A DNA stretch of 64,000 bases from Sphingomonas sp. IC-11 (GTDB taxonomy: Bacteria > Pseudomonadota > Alphaproteobacteria > Sphingomonadales > Sphingomonadaceae), in the NCBI RefSeq assembly GCF_021043365.1, contig NZ_JAJNDU010000001.1, forward strand, positions 248,001-312,000. The letters are read 5' to 3'. Of this stretch, positions 1 through 8,198 are shown one piece after another (position 1 is the first letter of the stretch; every line of letters starts with the position of its first letter). A program made the translations under genes and the position numbers. The notes under the pieces were generated by a model. That model searched no databases, was not told the DNA's origin, and saw only the letters and a list, made by a program, of their open reading frames with translations.

Positions 1-200
1 GTGCTGGACGAATCCTGTCCAATGGCGGGGAACGCCAGCGTGACGGCCGTCAGAACCGCGGTGGCCGTTCTTGCCCTGCCTCTCCTGATAAACGATGGTA
101 AAATCACAGATCCCCCCCGGGACAAGGGGTGATCTCTATCCGGTCCCGGGGCCGCCGCCAAGTATTGTCGGCGCTCTCAAAAGCATTCACTCTGGACGAG

Positions 201-1106
201 TTATTGCCCGAATGCCCCTGCACGGTACAGGAGAGTGATGGCGACCCGGCGATTTCGGGGATCCATCGGGTTTTCGGTGATCATCGGCTCGCGATCCGCC
301 ACCCCTTCAATTCGGTAGAAGCGCTGTTCCGGTATCCCGCCGGCCGCGAGGCGCCGCCGCGTCGCCTCGGCACGCGCAGTGCCCAGCATCCAGTTGTTCA
401 TCGCCCGCGGGTCGCCATAGGGCAGGCTGTCGGTATGCCCGCGGATCATGATCGGGTTCTGCGTCGGACGGATCCCTTCCGCGACCATGCCGATCAACGT
501 GGAGGCATCCTTTTCCAGCGCGGTCGTGCCAAGCGCGAACATGGAATAATTCGCGTCATCCACCAGGTCGATGCGCATCCCGTTGGGGGTCATCGTGAAG
601 CGGATGTGCTTGGCGAGCGCCGCCAGTGACTTGCGCTCCCTCAGCTGCCGCTCGACCTGTTCCTTCAGCTTGGCGAAGTTGCGGCGATCCTCGGCCGCGA
701 TCGCCTCGGCGCTGCGCAGCGATCCCTTCCTGCCGGTGCCCATCTGCGCGCCGCCGGCACCTTCTGCCTTGGAGACAATGGTCGGCATACGCGAGTTGCC
801 GTCGTTCGGCCCCGTCTTTTCGGTCGACGTGACGGACTGGCCGCCCAGCAACCCGCTGCCGCCGATACCGAGCGACTTGGTGTTGAGAACGGTTGGCGCG
901 AAATAGTCGGCGATGCCCTTGCGCTGTTTTTCCGTGGTGGCGCCGAGCAGCCACATCAGAAGGAAGAACGCCATCATCGCGGTCACGAAATCGGCATAGG
1001 CGACCTTCCACGCGCCGCCGTGATGGCCGCCGTGCCCCTCGATATAGATCTTCTTGACGATGATCTTGGGCGGCTGGTTGCTGCCATGGGGTGCGCGCGC
1101 GGCCAT
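201..1106 (-). CDS. motB: Flagellar stator protein MotB
   Basis: Stator subunit that anchors the ion channel to peptidoglycan and carries the ion-binding aspartate. It has 301 residues with one N-terminal membrane helix at about 35-55; within it the VAYADF motif places the conserved Asp at residue 39. The C-terminal half is an OmpA-like peptidoglycan-binding domain (a GHTD motif followed by the RAEATRRRL helix). The N-terminus is His/Gly rich (GHGGHHGG) ahead of the helix. It lies 3 bp downstream of motA on the same strand and should be co-transcribed from the FliA-type promoter upstream of motA. Family assignment is secure. Confidence 0.95.
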   Translation of the reverse strand: MAARAPHGSNQPPKIIVKKIYIEGHGGHHGGAWKVAYADFVTAMMAFFLLMWLLGATTEKQRKGIADYFAPTVLNTKSLGIGGSGLLGGQSVTSTEKTGPNDGNSRMPTIVSKAEGAGGAQMGTGRKGSLRSAEAIAAEDRRNFAKLKEQVERQLRERKSLAALAKHIRFTMTPNGMRIDLVDDANYSMFALGTTALEKDASTLIGMVAEGIRPTQNPIMIRGHTDSLPYGDPRAMNNWMLGTARAEATRRRLAAGGIPEQRFYRIEGVADREPMITENPMDPRNRRVAITLLYRAGAFGQ

Positions 1107-1109
1107 GGC

Positions 1110-1973
1110 TTATTTGCCCCTGAGGCCGTCGAACACCTCGGCAAAGCCGGGCTGGTTGGTGTGGGCGATGCCCGAGCGCGCCGCCTCAATCACCAGCGGC
1201 TGCGGATGGCCGTGGAGCGAGGCGATGATGATCTGCTTTACCACATGATAGATAGCGGCATCGGCATCGATCACCTGCTTCAGGCGCGAGGCGAGCGGGC
1301 TGACAATGCCGTAGGCGAGCAGCACGCCAAGGAACGTCCCCACCAGCGCGGAGCCGATCATGCCGCCCAGCACCGATGGCGGCTGGTCGATCGAACCCAT
1401 CGTCTTCACCACGCCGAGCACGGCCGCGACGATGCCAAGCGCCGGCAGGGCGTCGGCAAGCGAGGACAGGGTGGTGTGTGGCCCCTCAACCTCGTGATGG
1501 TGGGTCTTGATGGCGTTATCCATCACTTCTTCCACCGCGTGGACGTCGAGCGTGCCGGAGGACACGACCACCAGGCGCAGCGTGTCGGCGATCAGGTTGA
1601 CCAACGTATGATCGGCCACCAGGCGCGGATATTCGGCAAAGATGGCGGAGGATTTCGGATCCTCGACATGCGGCTCCAGCGCGATCGGGCCTTCCATTCG
1701 CAGCATCTTCATCAGCTTTGACACCAGGAAGATGACGTCGAGATAATCCTGCTTCTTGTACTTCGGGCCCTTGAACACCTTGGCGAGGCCGCCGCCCATC
1801 GCCTTCAGCTCCTTGCCGGAATTGCCGATGATCAGCGCGCCGGCAGCGGCGCCGCCGATGATCAGCATTTCATGCGGAAGGGCGTGGAGCACCGGACCCA
1901 GCGAACCGCCCGTGAAGGCAAAGCCGCCGAAGACCATGGCAATAAGAACAACAAGGCCGATGGCGGCGAACAT
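1110..1973 (-). CDS. motA: Flagellar stator protein MotA
   Basis: Membrane ion-channel stator subunit that pushes on FliG to turn the rotor. It has 287 residues and four predicted membrane helices: two near the N-terminus, starting with the hydrophobic MFAAIGLVVLIAMV, and two around residues 165-220 (GIVAAVLGVVKTMG and ALVGTFLGVLLAYG). A large cytoplasmic loop lies between the pairs. The ATG at 1973 is chosen because it begins TM1 directly. A sigma-28-like promoter is readable 36 bp upstream, so it is probably expressed late with the filament genes. It is followed by motB after 3 bp. Confidence 0.95.
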   Translation of the reverse strand: MFAAIGLVVLIAMVFGGFAFTGGSLGPVLHALPHEMLIIGGAAAGALIIGNSGKELKAMGGGLAKVFKGPKYKKQDYLDVIFLVSKLMKMLRMEGPIALEPHVEDPKSSAIFAEYPRLVADHTLVNLIADTLRLVVVSSGTLDVHAVEEVMDNAIKTHHHEVEGPHTTLSSLADALPALGIVAAVLGVVKTMGSIDQPPSVLGGMIGSALVGTFLGVLLAYGIVSPLASRLKQVIDADAAIYHVVKQIIIASLHGHPQPLVIEAARSGIAHTNQPGFAEVFDGLRGK

Positions 1974-2008
1974 CTTTATCCCCGGACGCTACGTAAGGTG
2001 CTCTCTGT

Positions 2009-2035
2009 CAAACGACCGGGGGAGCAGATTCTTTA
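2009..2035 (-). promoter_or_regulatory. FliA (sigma-28) promoter of motAB
   Basis: Read on the minus strand the site is TAAA, 15 nt, GTCGTTTG. The -10 differs by one base from the GCCGTTTG seen before the flagellin genes here. It lies 36 bp upstream of the motA start codon. The spacing is identical to five other sites in the window, which supports it despite the mismatch. Confidence 0.65.
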
Positions 2036-2072
2036 TCGGGAAATTGCCCCGCGTGCGCGGCGGTAGTGCGGG

Positions 2073-2966
2073 TCAGCGCAGATAGTCGAACAGCGACAGG
2101 CTCGAGAGCTTCGAGAAGCTCGCCTGCGTCGCCTGAAGGATCGTCATCGTCTTCTGGAGCTGGACGATCGTTTCGGTCGGGTCCGCATCCTCAATGTCTG
2201 CCCGCGCGAGTTCACGGTCGTCTGCCGCCGATTTGAGCTGCGCGGCCTGAAGATCGACTCGCGCCTCCCGGGCACCCAGCGACGCCTGGGTCGCCGTGAC
2301 CTGATCAGCCACTGTCGCCAGCGTATCGGCGGCGCTCTCAGGGATCGTTTCACCGGCGCGCAGTGCGGCAACCATGGCCGCAATGGCGCTGCCCAGATCC
2401 TCGCTGTCCTTTACCGCCAGGAAATCCTTGGCGTTGACGACCACCTCGACGCTCTGACCATCGCCGATCGGCATTGCCGCCGCTTTCCCTTCGGCGAAGG
2501 TGAGCGTGCCGCCGGCGCCACGTGCAACTGCTGCCCCGTCGTCCTTGCCGCCGAACAGCGGCATGCCGCGCGCATCCTTGCCGTTCGCCAGCGCGATCAC
2601 GGATTCCAGAATGCCCTCCAGTTCGGTGGCGATGGCAGCTTTGGCGGTATCCGAGTTCGTACCCGTCCGGCCCTGGATCACCAGTTCGGATGCGCGCTGC
2701 AGCCGTTCGGTCATCTGCGACAGGCTGCTGCCGGCCTGCTGCAGGGTCGACTGCGCAAGCTTCACGTTGGCGGCATCCTGCGTGCCATCCGCATTGGCGC
2801 GGTTGATCACTTGCAACCGCTGGTAACCGACGCTGTCGTCCGACGGCGCAAGCAGCTTCTTGCCGGTCGACACCTGTTCGTTCAGCCGATCGAACTGCGC
2901 CTGCAGCTTCTGCATCGACGCGGTCGAGCGGTTGAAGAACAGGTTGGTGGAGATGTTGGCGCTCAT
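2073..2966 (-). CDS. flgL: Flagellar hook-filament junction protein FlgL (HAP3)
   Basis: Adaptor between hook and filament, exported through the flagellar type III apparatus. It has 297 residues with flagellin-like helical ends: an N-terminal segment starting MSANISTNLFFNRSTASMQ and a C-terminal helix ending SLSLFDYLR. Both are typical of the flagellin/HAP3 family, and no signal peptide is present, as expected for this export route. The start ATG overlaps the flgK stop by one base (TGATG), so translation is coupled. It is the last gene of the flgFGHIJKL transcription unit. Confidence 0.93.
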   Translation of the reverse strand: MSANISTNLFFNRSTASMQKLQAQFDRLNEQVSTGKKLLAPSDDSVGYQRLQVINRANADGTQDAANVKLAQSTLQQAGSSLSQMTERLQRASELVIQGRTGTNSDTAKAAIATELEGILESVIALANGKDARGMPLFGGKDDGAAVARGAGGTLTFAEGKAAAMPIGDGQSVEVVVNAKDFLAVKDSEDLGSAIAAMVAALRAGETIPESAADTLATVADQVTATQASLGAREARVDLQAAQLKSAADDRELARADIEDADPTETIVQLQKTMTILQATQASFSKLSSLSLFDYLR

Positions 2967-4303
2967 CAGCGGATATCCAGCAGGGTCTGGAAGGCGTCTC
3001 GCGCGATCGAGATCACCCGGCTTGACGCCTGATAGGCTTGTTGGAAGCGCAGCAGGTCGACAGCCTCGCGATCCAGATCGACGCCGGAGATCGCGTCACG
3101 CGCGGCAATGGCACTGTCGTGGATCGCGGTCTGGGCATCGGCAACAACCCCGCGCGCCTGGATGGCGGCCGCGTTGCTGGAGACCATATTGTTCAGCGAC
3201 CCTTCGAAGCCGGCGCTGCTGCGCAGGCCTTCCAAGGCGGCCAGATTGCCGTTTCCGCGGGTTCCTTCGCCAGGGGCGGCAGCGGCAATCCCCCGCGGAT
3301 CGGACATGACAAGGGTGATGTCGGTGGGCGAGGCGCCGACCGCGAAGAGCGGCGCGCCTGCTGCGCCATCGAGCGTCTGGCCGTTGCTTTGCACGCCATT
3401 GACGCCATTGACGAAGTCCGTCGCCATTTCCGCCAGTTGCGTGCGCGCTGCCGCAATCCGCTGCGCCCCATCAACGATCCCGCCGATCGCGCCACCACCG
3501 GGCGACAGCATCGACACGTCGTTCCCGCTCTTCACGGCGATGGCGACGACGCCTTCCGCGCTCCGCGCGTAGCTGACCGTGGCGGCCTGGTTGCCGCTGA
3601 CGAGCATGGCACCGGTGCCGGCACCGGCACGCACCGTCGCACGGCCGGCGGCATCGTAGCTGGCGGTGATATCCACCAGCGCGCTCATCCTTTCGAGAAT
3701 GTCGTCGCGCTGATCGGCGAGGTTCGCCGCGCCTGTGGTGTTCGCGCCGACCCGGCCCAGGCCCTCGTTCACCTTGGCAAGCGCGGCAGAGAGGCTGTTG
3801 AGATCGGCCACCGCCTGATCGGCGGTCGCGTCCAGCTCGGCAGTGGCCTGCGCCAGAGCCGCGCCGGTCGTGGTAAAGGAACCGGCAAGCGAGCGCGCCT
3901 GCTCGATCATTGCTGCGCGCGGTGCCGTCGCGGTCGGATCGGCCGCAACCCCTTTCGCCGCATTGAAGAAGGCGGACAGGCGAGAGTCGAGCCCGGAACC
4001 GGTCAGCGCGGACTGGATCCGGTCCATCCAGACCCCACCGGCCTCCGTGCGGGCCAGATCGGCGCCGGCGGTACGAACAGCAGCAGCCTTGAACTGATCG
4101 GCCGCACGATTGACGCCGGTCACGAACACGCCGTGTCCGGAGGTCAGACCGGCGCGACCGCCGATGCTGACGACTTCCGTGGTCGTGATCGTCCGACGCG
4201 AATAGCCGGTCACCCCGGCATTCGCGATGTTCTCCGACACCGTGCCGAGGGCAGCCTGATTCGCGCGGACGCCCGACGCGCCGATGGAAAGAAGGTCGCT
4301 CAC
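2966..4303 (-). CDS. flgK: Flagellar hook-associated protein FlgK (HAP1)
   Basis: First hook-filament junction protein. It has 445 residues. The N-terminal flagellar rod motif (SENIANAGVTGYSRR) and the C-terminal helical motif (EAVDLLRFQQAYQASSRVI) are both clear. The middle is shorter than in enterobacterial FlgK, which is usual for alphaproteobacteria. The start ATG overlaps the flgJ stop by 4 bp. Co-transcribed with flgJ and flgL. Confidence 0.95.
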   Translation of the reverse strand: MSDLLSIGASGVRANQAALGTVSENIANAGVTGYSRRTITTTEVVSIGGRAGLTSGHGVFVTGVNRAADQFKAAAVRTAGADLARTEAGGVWMDRIQSALTGSGLDSRLSAFFNAAKGVAADPTATAPRAAMIEQARSLAGSFTTTGAALAQATAELDATADQAVADLNSLSAALAKVNEGLGRVGANTTGAANLADQRDDILERMSALVDITASYDAAGRATVRAGAGTGAMLVSGNQAATVSYARSAEGVVAIAVKSGNDVSMLSPGGGAIGGIVDGAQRIAAARTQLAEMATDFVNGVNGVQSNGQTLDGAAGAPLFAVGASPTDITLVMSDPRGIAAAAPGEGTRGNGNLAALEGLRSSAGFEGSLNNMVSSNAAAIQARGVVADAQTAIHDSAIAARDAISGVDLDREAVDLLRFQQAYQASSRVISIARDAFQTLLDIR

Positions 4304-4698
4304 GCGGGCCTTATGTCGGCGCCTTGGTTAAGGCCGGATTGAGACTTTTGGCCTTCGTCGGCCGCTTTGGCCGAGTCCGTTGAATTTCCCGGTGCTGTTG
4401 CCGAAAGGCCACGCGACAGGAAGTCGGTCATCGCCTTGCCGATGCCAAGCGGCGTGTGCTGCGCCATCTGCTGCACCATCTTCTGGTCCTGCATGTCGCG
4501 GAACGTGTCGATCGCCTGGCTGTCGAACAGCGGCTCGGCGAGCTTCGCCGCGCGCATCGATTTCAGCATCATGCCGGTGAACACCGCCTCGAACTGCTGC
4601 CCGGCGGCCTTCAGGTTCTCGCTGGACGCCTCGCGCTTCAGGCCCGAGTCGATGCCGGTGGTGCCGGAGATGCGGCCGATCTGAACGGGCCCGGTCAC
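4300..4698 (-). CDS. flgJ: Rod-binding protein FlgJ, N-terminal domain only
   Basis: Rod-capping protein. It has 132 residues, covering only the rod-binding domain (AAGQQFEAVFTGMMLKSMR, then FRDMQDQKMVQQMA). The C-terminal muramidase domain of enterobacterial FlgJ is absent. A separate SLT transglycosylase with flhA at 13665-14534 probably supplies the wall-cutting activity. It overlaps flgI and flgK by 4 bp on each side, so it is tightly coupled in the operon. Confidence 0.9.
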   Translation of the reverse strand: MTGPVQIGRISGTTGIDSGLKREASSENLKAAGQQFEAVFTGMMLKSMRAAKLAEPLFDSQAIDTFRDMQDQKMVQQMAQHTPLGIGKAMTDFLSRGLSATAPGNSTDSAKAADEGQKSQSGLNQGADIRPA

Positions 4699-5807
4699 AG
4701 CACGATCAACTCGGCCTTGAGCGCGCCGGCTTCCTTCAGCGCCTCGAGAATGGCGACGAGATCCGCCGGGGAGGCGCCGATCGCGTTCACTGCCTTGACG
4801 ATATCGGCAAGCTTCGGGCCTGGGGCGAGCAGGAACATCGGGCGCTGCTCTTCTTCAACAGCGACGCCGGACTTGCGCTCCATGGCGGTCTGACCCTGGC
4901 TGAAGGGCGCGGGCTGGCTGATGCGCTGGTTCTCGTCGATGCGCACCGTCAGCTTGCCGTGGGTGACGGCGGCGGGGCCGACGCGCACCGCGGAGTTGAT
5001 GACGACGGTGCCCGACCGTGCGTTGACGATCACCTTGGCAGGTGGCTCGGCAGTGGTGACGTCGAGGTTCTCGATCGTCGACATCAGCGTCGCGCGCACA
5101 TCGGCGCCCATCGGCGCGCGAACCGCGACCGAGACGGCGTCCACCGCCTGCGCCACGCCGAAGCCCAGCTTCTGGTTGATCGCCGCAGCGACATTCTGTG
5201 CGGTGGTGAAATCGGCACGTTGAAGATTGAAGGTGAGGTTGGGTGCGTCGGCAAAGCCGGTCGCGACCGCGCGCTCCACCGTGGCGCCCTCGGGAATGCG
5301 GCCGGTCGAGGGCGTGTTGACCACGATCTGCGAGCCGTCCTTGCCCTCCGCACCGAGCCCGCCGACGGCGAGGTTGCCCTGCGCCATGGCGTAGATCTGG
5401 CCATCGGCGCCCAGCAGCGGCGCCATGATCAGGCTGCCGCCGCGCAGGCTCTTCGCCTTGCCCATGGAGGAGACGGTGATGTCGATCCGCTGGCCGGGCT
5501 TGGCAAAGGCGGGAAGCTCCGCCGTGATCATCACGACCGCGGCGTTCTTCAGCCCCTGGTTCGCATTGGGCGGCAGCTGCAGGCCGAAGCGCGAGGCGAC
5601 CGCCTTCATCGACTGCACGGTATATTCGAGATTGTCGTCGCCCGTGCCGGGCAGGCCGACGACCACGCCATAGCCAGTGAGCTGGTTCGACCGGATGCCC
5701 TGAAACCCGCCGAGATCCTTGATCCGGTCGGCCGAGGCGGGCGCCGCGACGCACAGCGCGGCGAGGAGCAGCGCGGGGAGGGCGAGGAGGGTGCGGAACA
5801 TGGTCAT
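4695..5807 (-). CDS. flgI: Flagellar P-ring protein FlgI
   Basis: Periplasmic ring protein around the rod. About 370 residues when started at 5807 (MTMFRTLLALPALLL), which gives a normal Sec signal peptide ending near APASA and a GAG ribosome site upstream. An upstream in-frame ATG at 5831 has no ribosome site and is less likely. The mature protein starts with DRIKDLGGFQGIRSNQL, a family hallmark, and ends LIVL. Coupled to flgJ by a 4-bp overlap. Confidence 0.95.
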   Translation of the reverse strand: MTMFRTLLALPALLLAALCVAAPASADRIKDLGGFQGIRSNQLTGYGVVVGLPGTGDDNLEYTVQSMKAVASRFGLQLPPNANQGLKNAAVVMITAELPAFAKPGQRIDITVSSMGKAKSLRGGSLIMAPLLGADGQIYAMAQGNLAVGGLGAEGKDGSQIVVNTPSTGRIPEGATVERAVATGFADAPNLTFNLQRADFTTAQNVAAAINQKLGFGVAQAVDAVSVAVRAPMGADVRATLMSTIENLDVTTAEPPAKVIVNARSGTVVINSAVRVGPAAVTHGKLTVRIDENQRISQPAPFSQGQTAMERKSGVAVEEEQRPMFLLAPGPKLADIVKAVNAIGASPADLVAILEALKEAGALKAELIVL

Positions 5808-5858
5808 GATGCTCGGGTGTGAGGGCGACATGGTTAATGCGGCGCTAAATGCCGACGG

Positions 5859-6545
5859 TCAGAACGGGCTGACGACCTGGAAGAACCGGCTGAGCCAGCC
5901 CTGCCGTCCGGCGCGCGCGACATCGCCCTTGCCGGTATAGGCGATCTGGGCATCGGCGACGCGGGTCGAGGCGACGCGATTGTCGCGGTCGACGTCGGCG
6001 GTGCGCACCAGCCCCTTGATCTGGATGAATTCGTCGCCGCGGTTGAGCGTCACGCGCTTCTGCCCCTGCACCAGCATCGTGCCATTGGGATAGACCTGCG
6101 CCACGGTGACCGAGATTTCGCCGGAGAGCGAATTGGCCTGGCCCGCCGTGCCGGTGCCGGCGAAATTGCGATTGCCGCTGACGCTGGCGTCGGTGGTGTT
6201 GAAGAGGTTGAGCGGGCCGGTGGTCGGCGGGGTGATGCCGAAGCCACCGCCCGAATCGAGCTTGGAGGTCGAGGATTTGGACGCCGCGGTCCGCTCCACC
6301 AGCACGATCGTCAGCGGATCGCCGACGCGGCGTGCGCGCCAGCCCTCGTGAAGCGCGGCATAGCCGTCCGCCGCCTGGAAGATCGCGCCGGTCGCCGGTG
6401 CCGGCGCCGGGGCGGCGGGCAGCGGATGGACCGCGGTGAAATCCTCCGCCGGCGCCTTCTTGCCAAACAGGCCGGCATCGGCGGGCGCGGCGAGAAGCGC
6501 GGCGCTGCACAGCGCGGCGGCGAGCGGGAACGTGCGGGACGTCAT
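5859..6545 (-). CDS. flgH: Flagellar L-ring protein FlgH without a lipobox
   Basis: Outer-membrane ring protein. It has 228 residues. The signal region (MTSRTFPLAAALCSAALLAAPADAG) is followed by GLFGKK. The only Cys, at residue 13, is inside the hydrophobic stretch and not at a cleavage site, so this FlgH seems not to be lipidated, unlike the enteric form. The core (RVGDPLTIVLVERTAASKSS and QGQKRVTLNRGDEFIQIKG) is typical. It lies between flgG (13 bp) and flgI. Confidence 0.92.
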   Translation of the reverse strand: MTSRTFPLAAALCSAALLAAPADAGLFGKKAPAEDFTAVHPLPAAPAPAPATGAIFQAADGYAALHEGWRARRVGDPLTIVLVERTAASKSSTSKLDSGGGFGITPPTTGPLNLFNTTDASVSGNRNFAGTGTAGQANSLSGEISVTVAQVYPNGTMLVQGQKRVTLNRGDEFIQIKGLVRTADVDRDNRVASTRVADAQIAYTGKGDVARAGRQGWLSRFFQVVSPF

Positions 6546-6558
6546 GGCCGATCAGTCC

Positions 6559-7347
6559 TCAGATGTTCTGATTGACGTATTTGAGCATTTCGTCGGTGGC
6601 CGAGATCATCTTGGAATTGACCTCATAGGCGCGCTGCGTCTCGATCATGTCGACGAGCTCCTCGACGACGTTGACGTTGCTTGCCTCCAGCATGCCCTGG
6701 CGGATCTTGCCGCGGCCATCCTCGCCCGGGACGCCCATGTTGGCGGTGCCCGACGCGCCGGTCTCGACGAGGTAATTGTCGCCGATCGACTGAAGCCCGG
6801 CGGTGTTGGGGAAGCTGGCGACCTGGATCTGGCCGAGGTTCGATGCCTCCGCCTGGCCGGGGATCGTCGCCGACACCGTGCCGTCCATGCCGATGGTGAT
6901 CGCGGTGGCATTTTCGGGCACGTTGATGCCGGGCATCACCTGATAGCCTTCGCTGGTGACCAGCAGGCCTTCGGGCGAGCGCGAGAAATTGCCGGCGCGG
7001 GTGTAGCCGAGCTGGCCGCCGGGCAGCTGCACCTGGAAATAGCCGTCGCCGTCGAGCGCCATGTCGAGGCTGTTGCCGGTGGTGGCCAGCGAGCCCTGCG
7101 TGTCGATGCGCGCGGTGCTCTGCACGCGCACGCCGGTGCCCAGGTTCAGGCCGGTGGCGTATTTCGTTTCCTGCGTCGACTGCGCGCCGGGCGCGGTGAT
7201 CACCTGATAGCTCAGCGTCTCGAACGCGGCGCGATCACGCTTGTACCCGGTGGTATTCACGTTCGCGAGGTTGTTCGAGATAACCCGCATGCGCGTATCC
7301 TGGGCGTCGAGCCCGGTGCGCGCGATGTGCATGGCGGCGGTGGTCAT
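6559..7347 (-). CDS. flgG: Flagellar distal rod protein FlgG
   Basis: Distal rod subunit, exported without signal peptide. It has 262 residues, the usual length. The N-terminal rod motif (RVISNNLANVNTTGYKRD) and the C-terminal motif (EASNVNVVEELVDMIETQRA, ending MLKYVNQNI) are both present. It follows flgF by 27 bp in the same transcription unit. Confidence 0.96.
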   Translation of the reverse strand: MTTAAMHIARTGLDAQDTRMRVISNNLANVNTTGYKRDRAAFETLSYQVITAPGAQSTQETKYATGLNLGTGVRVQSTARIDTQGSLATTGNSLDMALDGDGYFQVQLPGGQLGYTRAGNFSRSPEGLLVTSEGYQVMPGINVPENATAITIGMDGTVSATIPGQAEASNLGQIQVASFPNTAGLQSIGDNYLVETGASGTANMGVPGEDGRGKIRQGMLEASNVNVVEELVDMIETQRAYEVNSKMISATDEMLKYVNQNI

Positions 7348-7374
7348 GTCCGTGGTTCCTTAGGTTTCGCGCGA

Positions 7375-8127
7375 TCAGCCCGGCATCCGCATGACGGAGG
7401 CGGCGCCTTCATCCATGGTCTTGGCTTCCTTCAGCAGGTTGGCCTGGACCTCGTAGCTGCGCTGGTTCTCGATCATGTCGACGAGCACCTGAGTCATGTT
7501 GACGTTGCTCTGTTCGAGCGTGCCGGACACGATCTTGGCGTCCATGTTTTCGGGCAGCACCCCGCCGCCGCGCACGTGCATCAGATTGTCGAGGCCCTTC
7601 ACCGTGGACGAGCCGCGGTCCGACACCAGCTTCAGCTTGTCGATAACGGTGACGTCGGTGGAGGCGCCGCCCTGCGGCACGATCGAGATCGCGCCGTCCG
7701 AGCCGATCGACAGCGACGTGTAGGGCGGGATGGTGATGGGGCCCCCCGACCCCATCACCAGATAGCCGTCGCCTGTCTGCAACGTGCCCGATGCGGTGAC
7801 GGTAAGGTCGCCGCGGCGCGTATAGGCTTCGGTGCCGTCGGGCGCCTGTACCGTCAGCCAGGTGTCGGCATCGGTCAGCGCCACGTCGAGATTGCGACCG
7901 GTCTGGATCATCGCGCCGACGCTGCGGTCGGCATCGGTCACTTCCTGTGCGGCGGGCGCACGCGCATCGAACCGCGCGCCGCCGCCCTTCAGCTCGATCC
8001 GGTCGAACACCACGCGATCGGCGCGAAAGCCGGTCGTGGAGGCGTTTGCCATGTTGTTGGCGATGGCGGCCTGCGCCGCCATGTGCGCCTTGAGGCCCGT
8101 CGCCGCCGTATAGACCAGCTTGTCCAT
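7375..8127 (-). CDS. flgF: Flagellar proximal rod protein FlgF
   Basis: Proximal rod subunit. It has 250 residues, with the rod motif AIANNMANASTTGFRADR and the C-terminal EQSNVNMTQVLVDMIENQR. It is the first gene of the flgFGHIJKL unit. A 71-bp gap separates it from flgE and holds a sigma-54 type promoter, which marks a transcription start distinct from flgBCDE. Confidence 0.95.
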   Translation of the reverse strand: MDKLVYTAATGLKAHMAAQAAIANNMANASTTGFRADRVVFDRIELKGGGARFDARAPAAQEVTDADRSVGAMIQTGRNLDVALTDADTWLTVQAPDGTEAYTRRGDLTVTASGTLQTGDGYLVMGSGGPITIPPYTSLSIGSDGAISIVPQGGASTDVTVIDKLKLVSDRGSSTVKGLDNLMHVRGGGVLPENMDAKIVSGTLEQSNVNMTQVLVDMIENQRSYEVQANLLKEAKTMDEGAASVMRMPG

Positions 8128-8180
8128 GGTTCGATCGATCCAAAGGTGTTCCGTTCACGCCGAGGCGCAACCGGAACACA

Positions 8181-8195
8181 GCAAGAGTCAGGCCA
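8181..8195 (-). promoter_or_regulatory. Sigma-54 promoter of flgFGHIJKL
   Basis: On the minus strand the site reads TGGCCTGACTCTTGC, with GG and GC elements at exact -24/-12 spacing. It lies in the flgE-flgF gap about 54 bp upstream of the flgF start. It needs an enhancer-binding activator, for which the FlbD-like protein at 22884-24164 is the natural candidate. Confidence 0.72.
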
Positions 8196-8198
8196 GAA

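Noticed and set aside
1..200. Possible signal-peptide-like frame on the minus strand at the left edge
   Set aside because: A hydrophobic frame (AVLTAVTLAFPAIG) is present but no start codon or ribosome site can be placed; too short to support.
3038..4342. 434-residue plus-strand open frame opposite flgK
   Set aside because: Shadow of flgK with shadow-like amino acid use.
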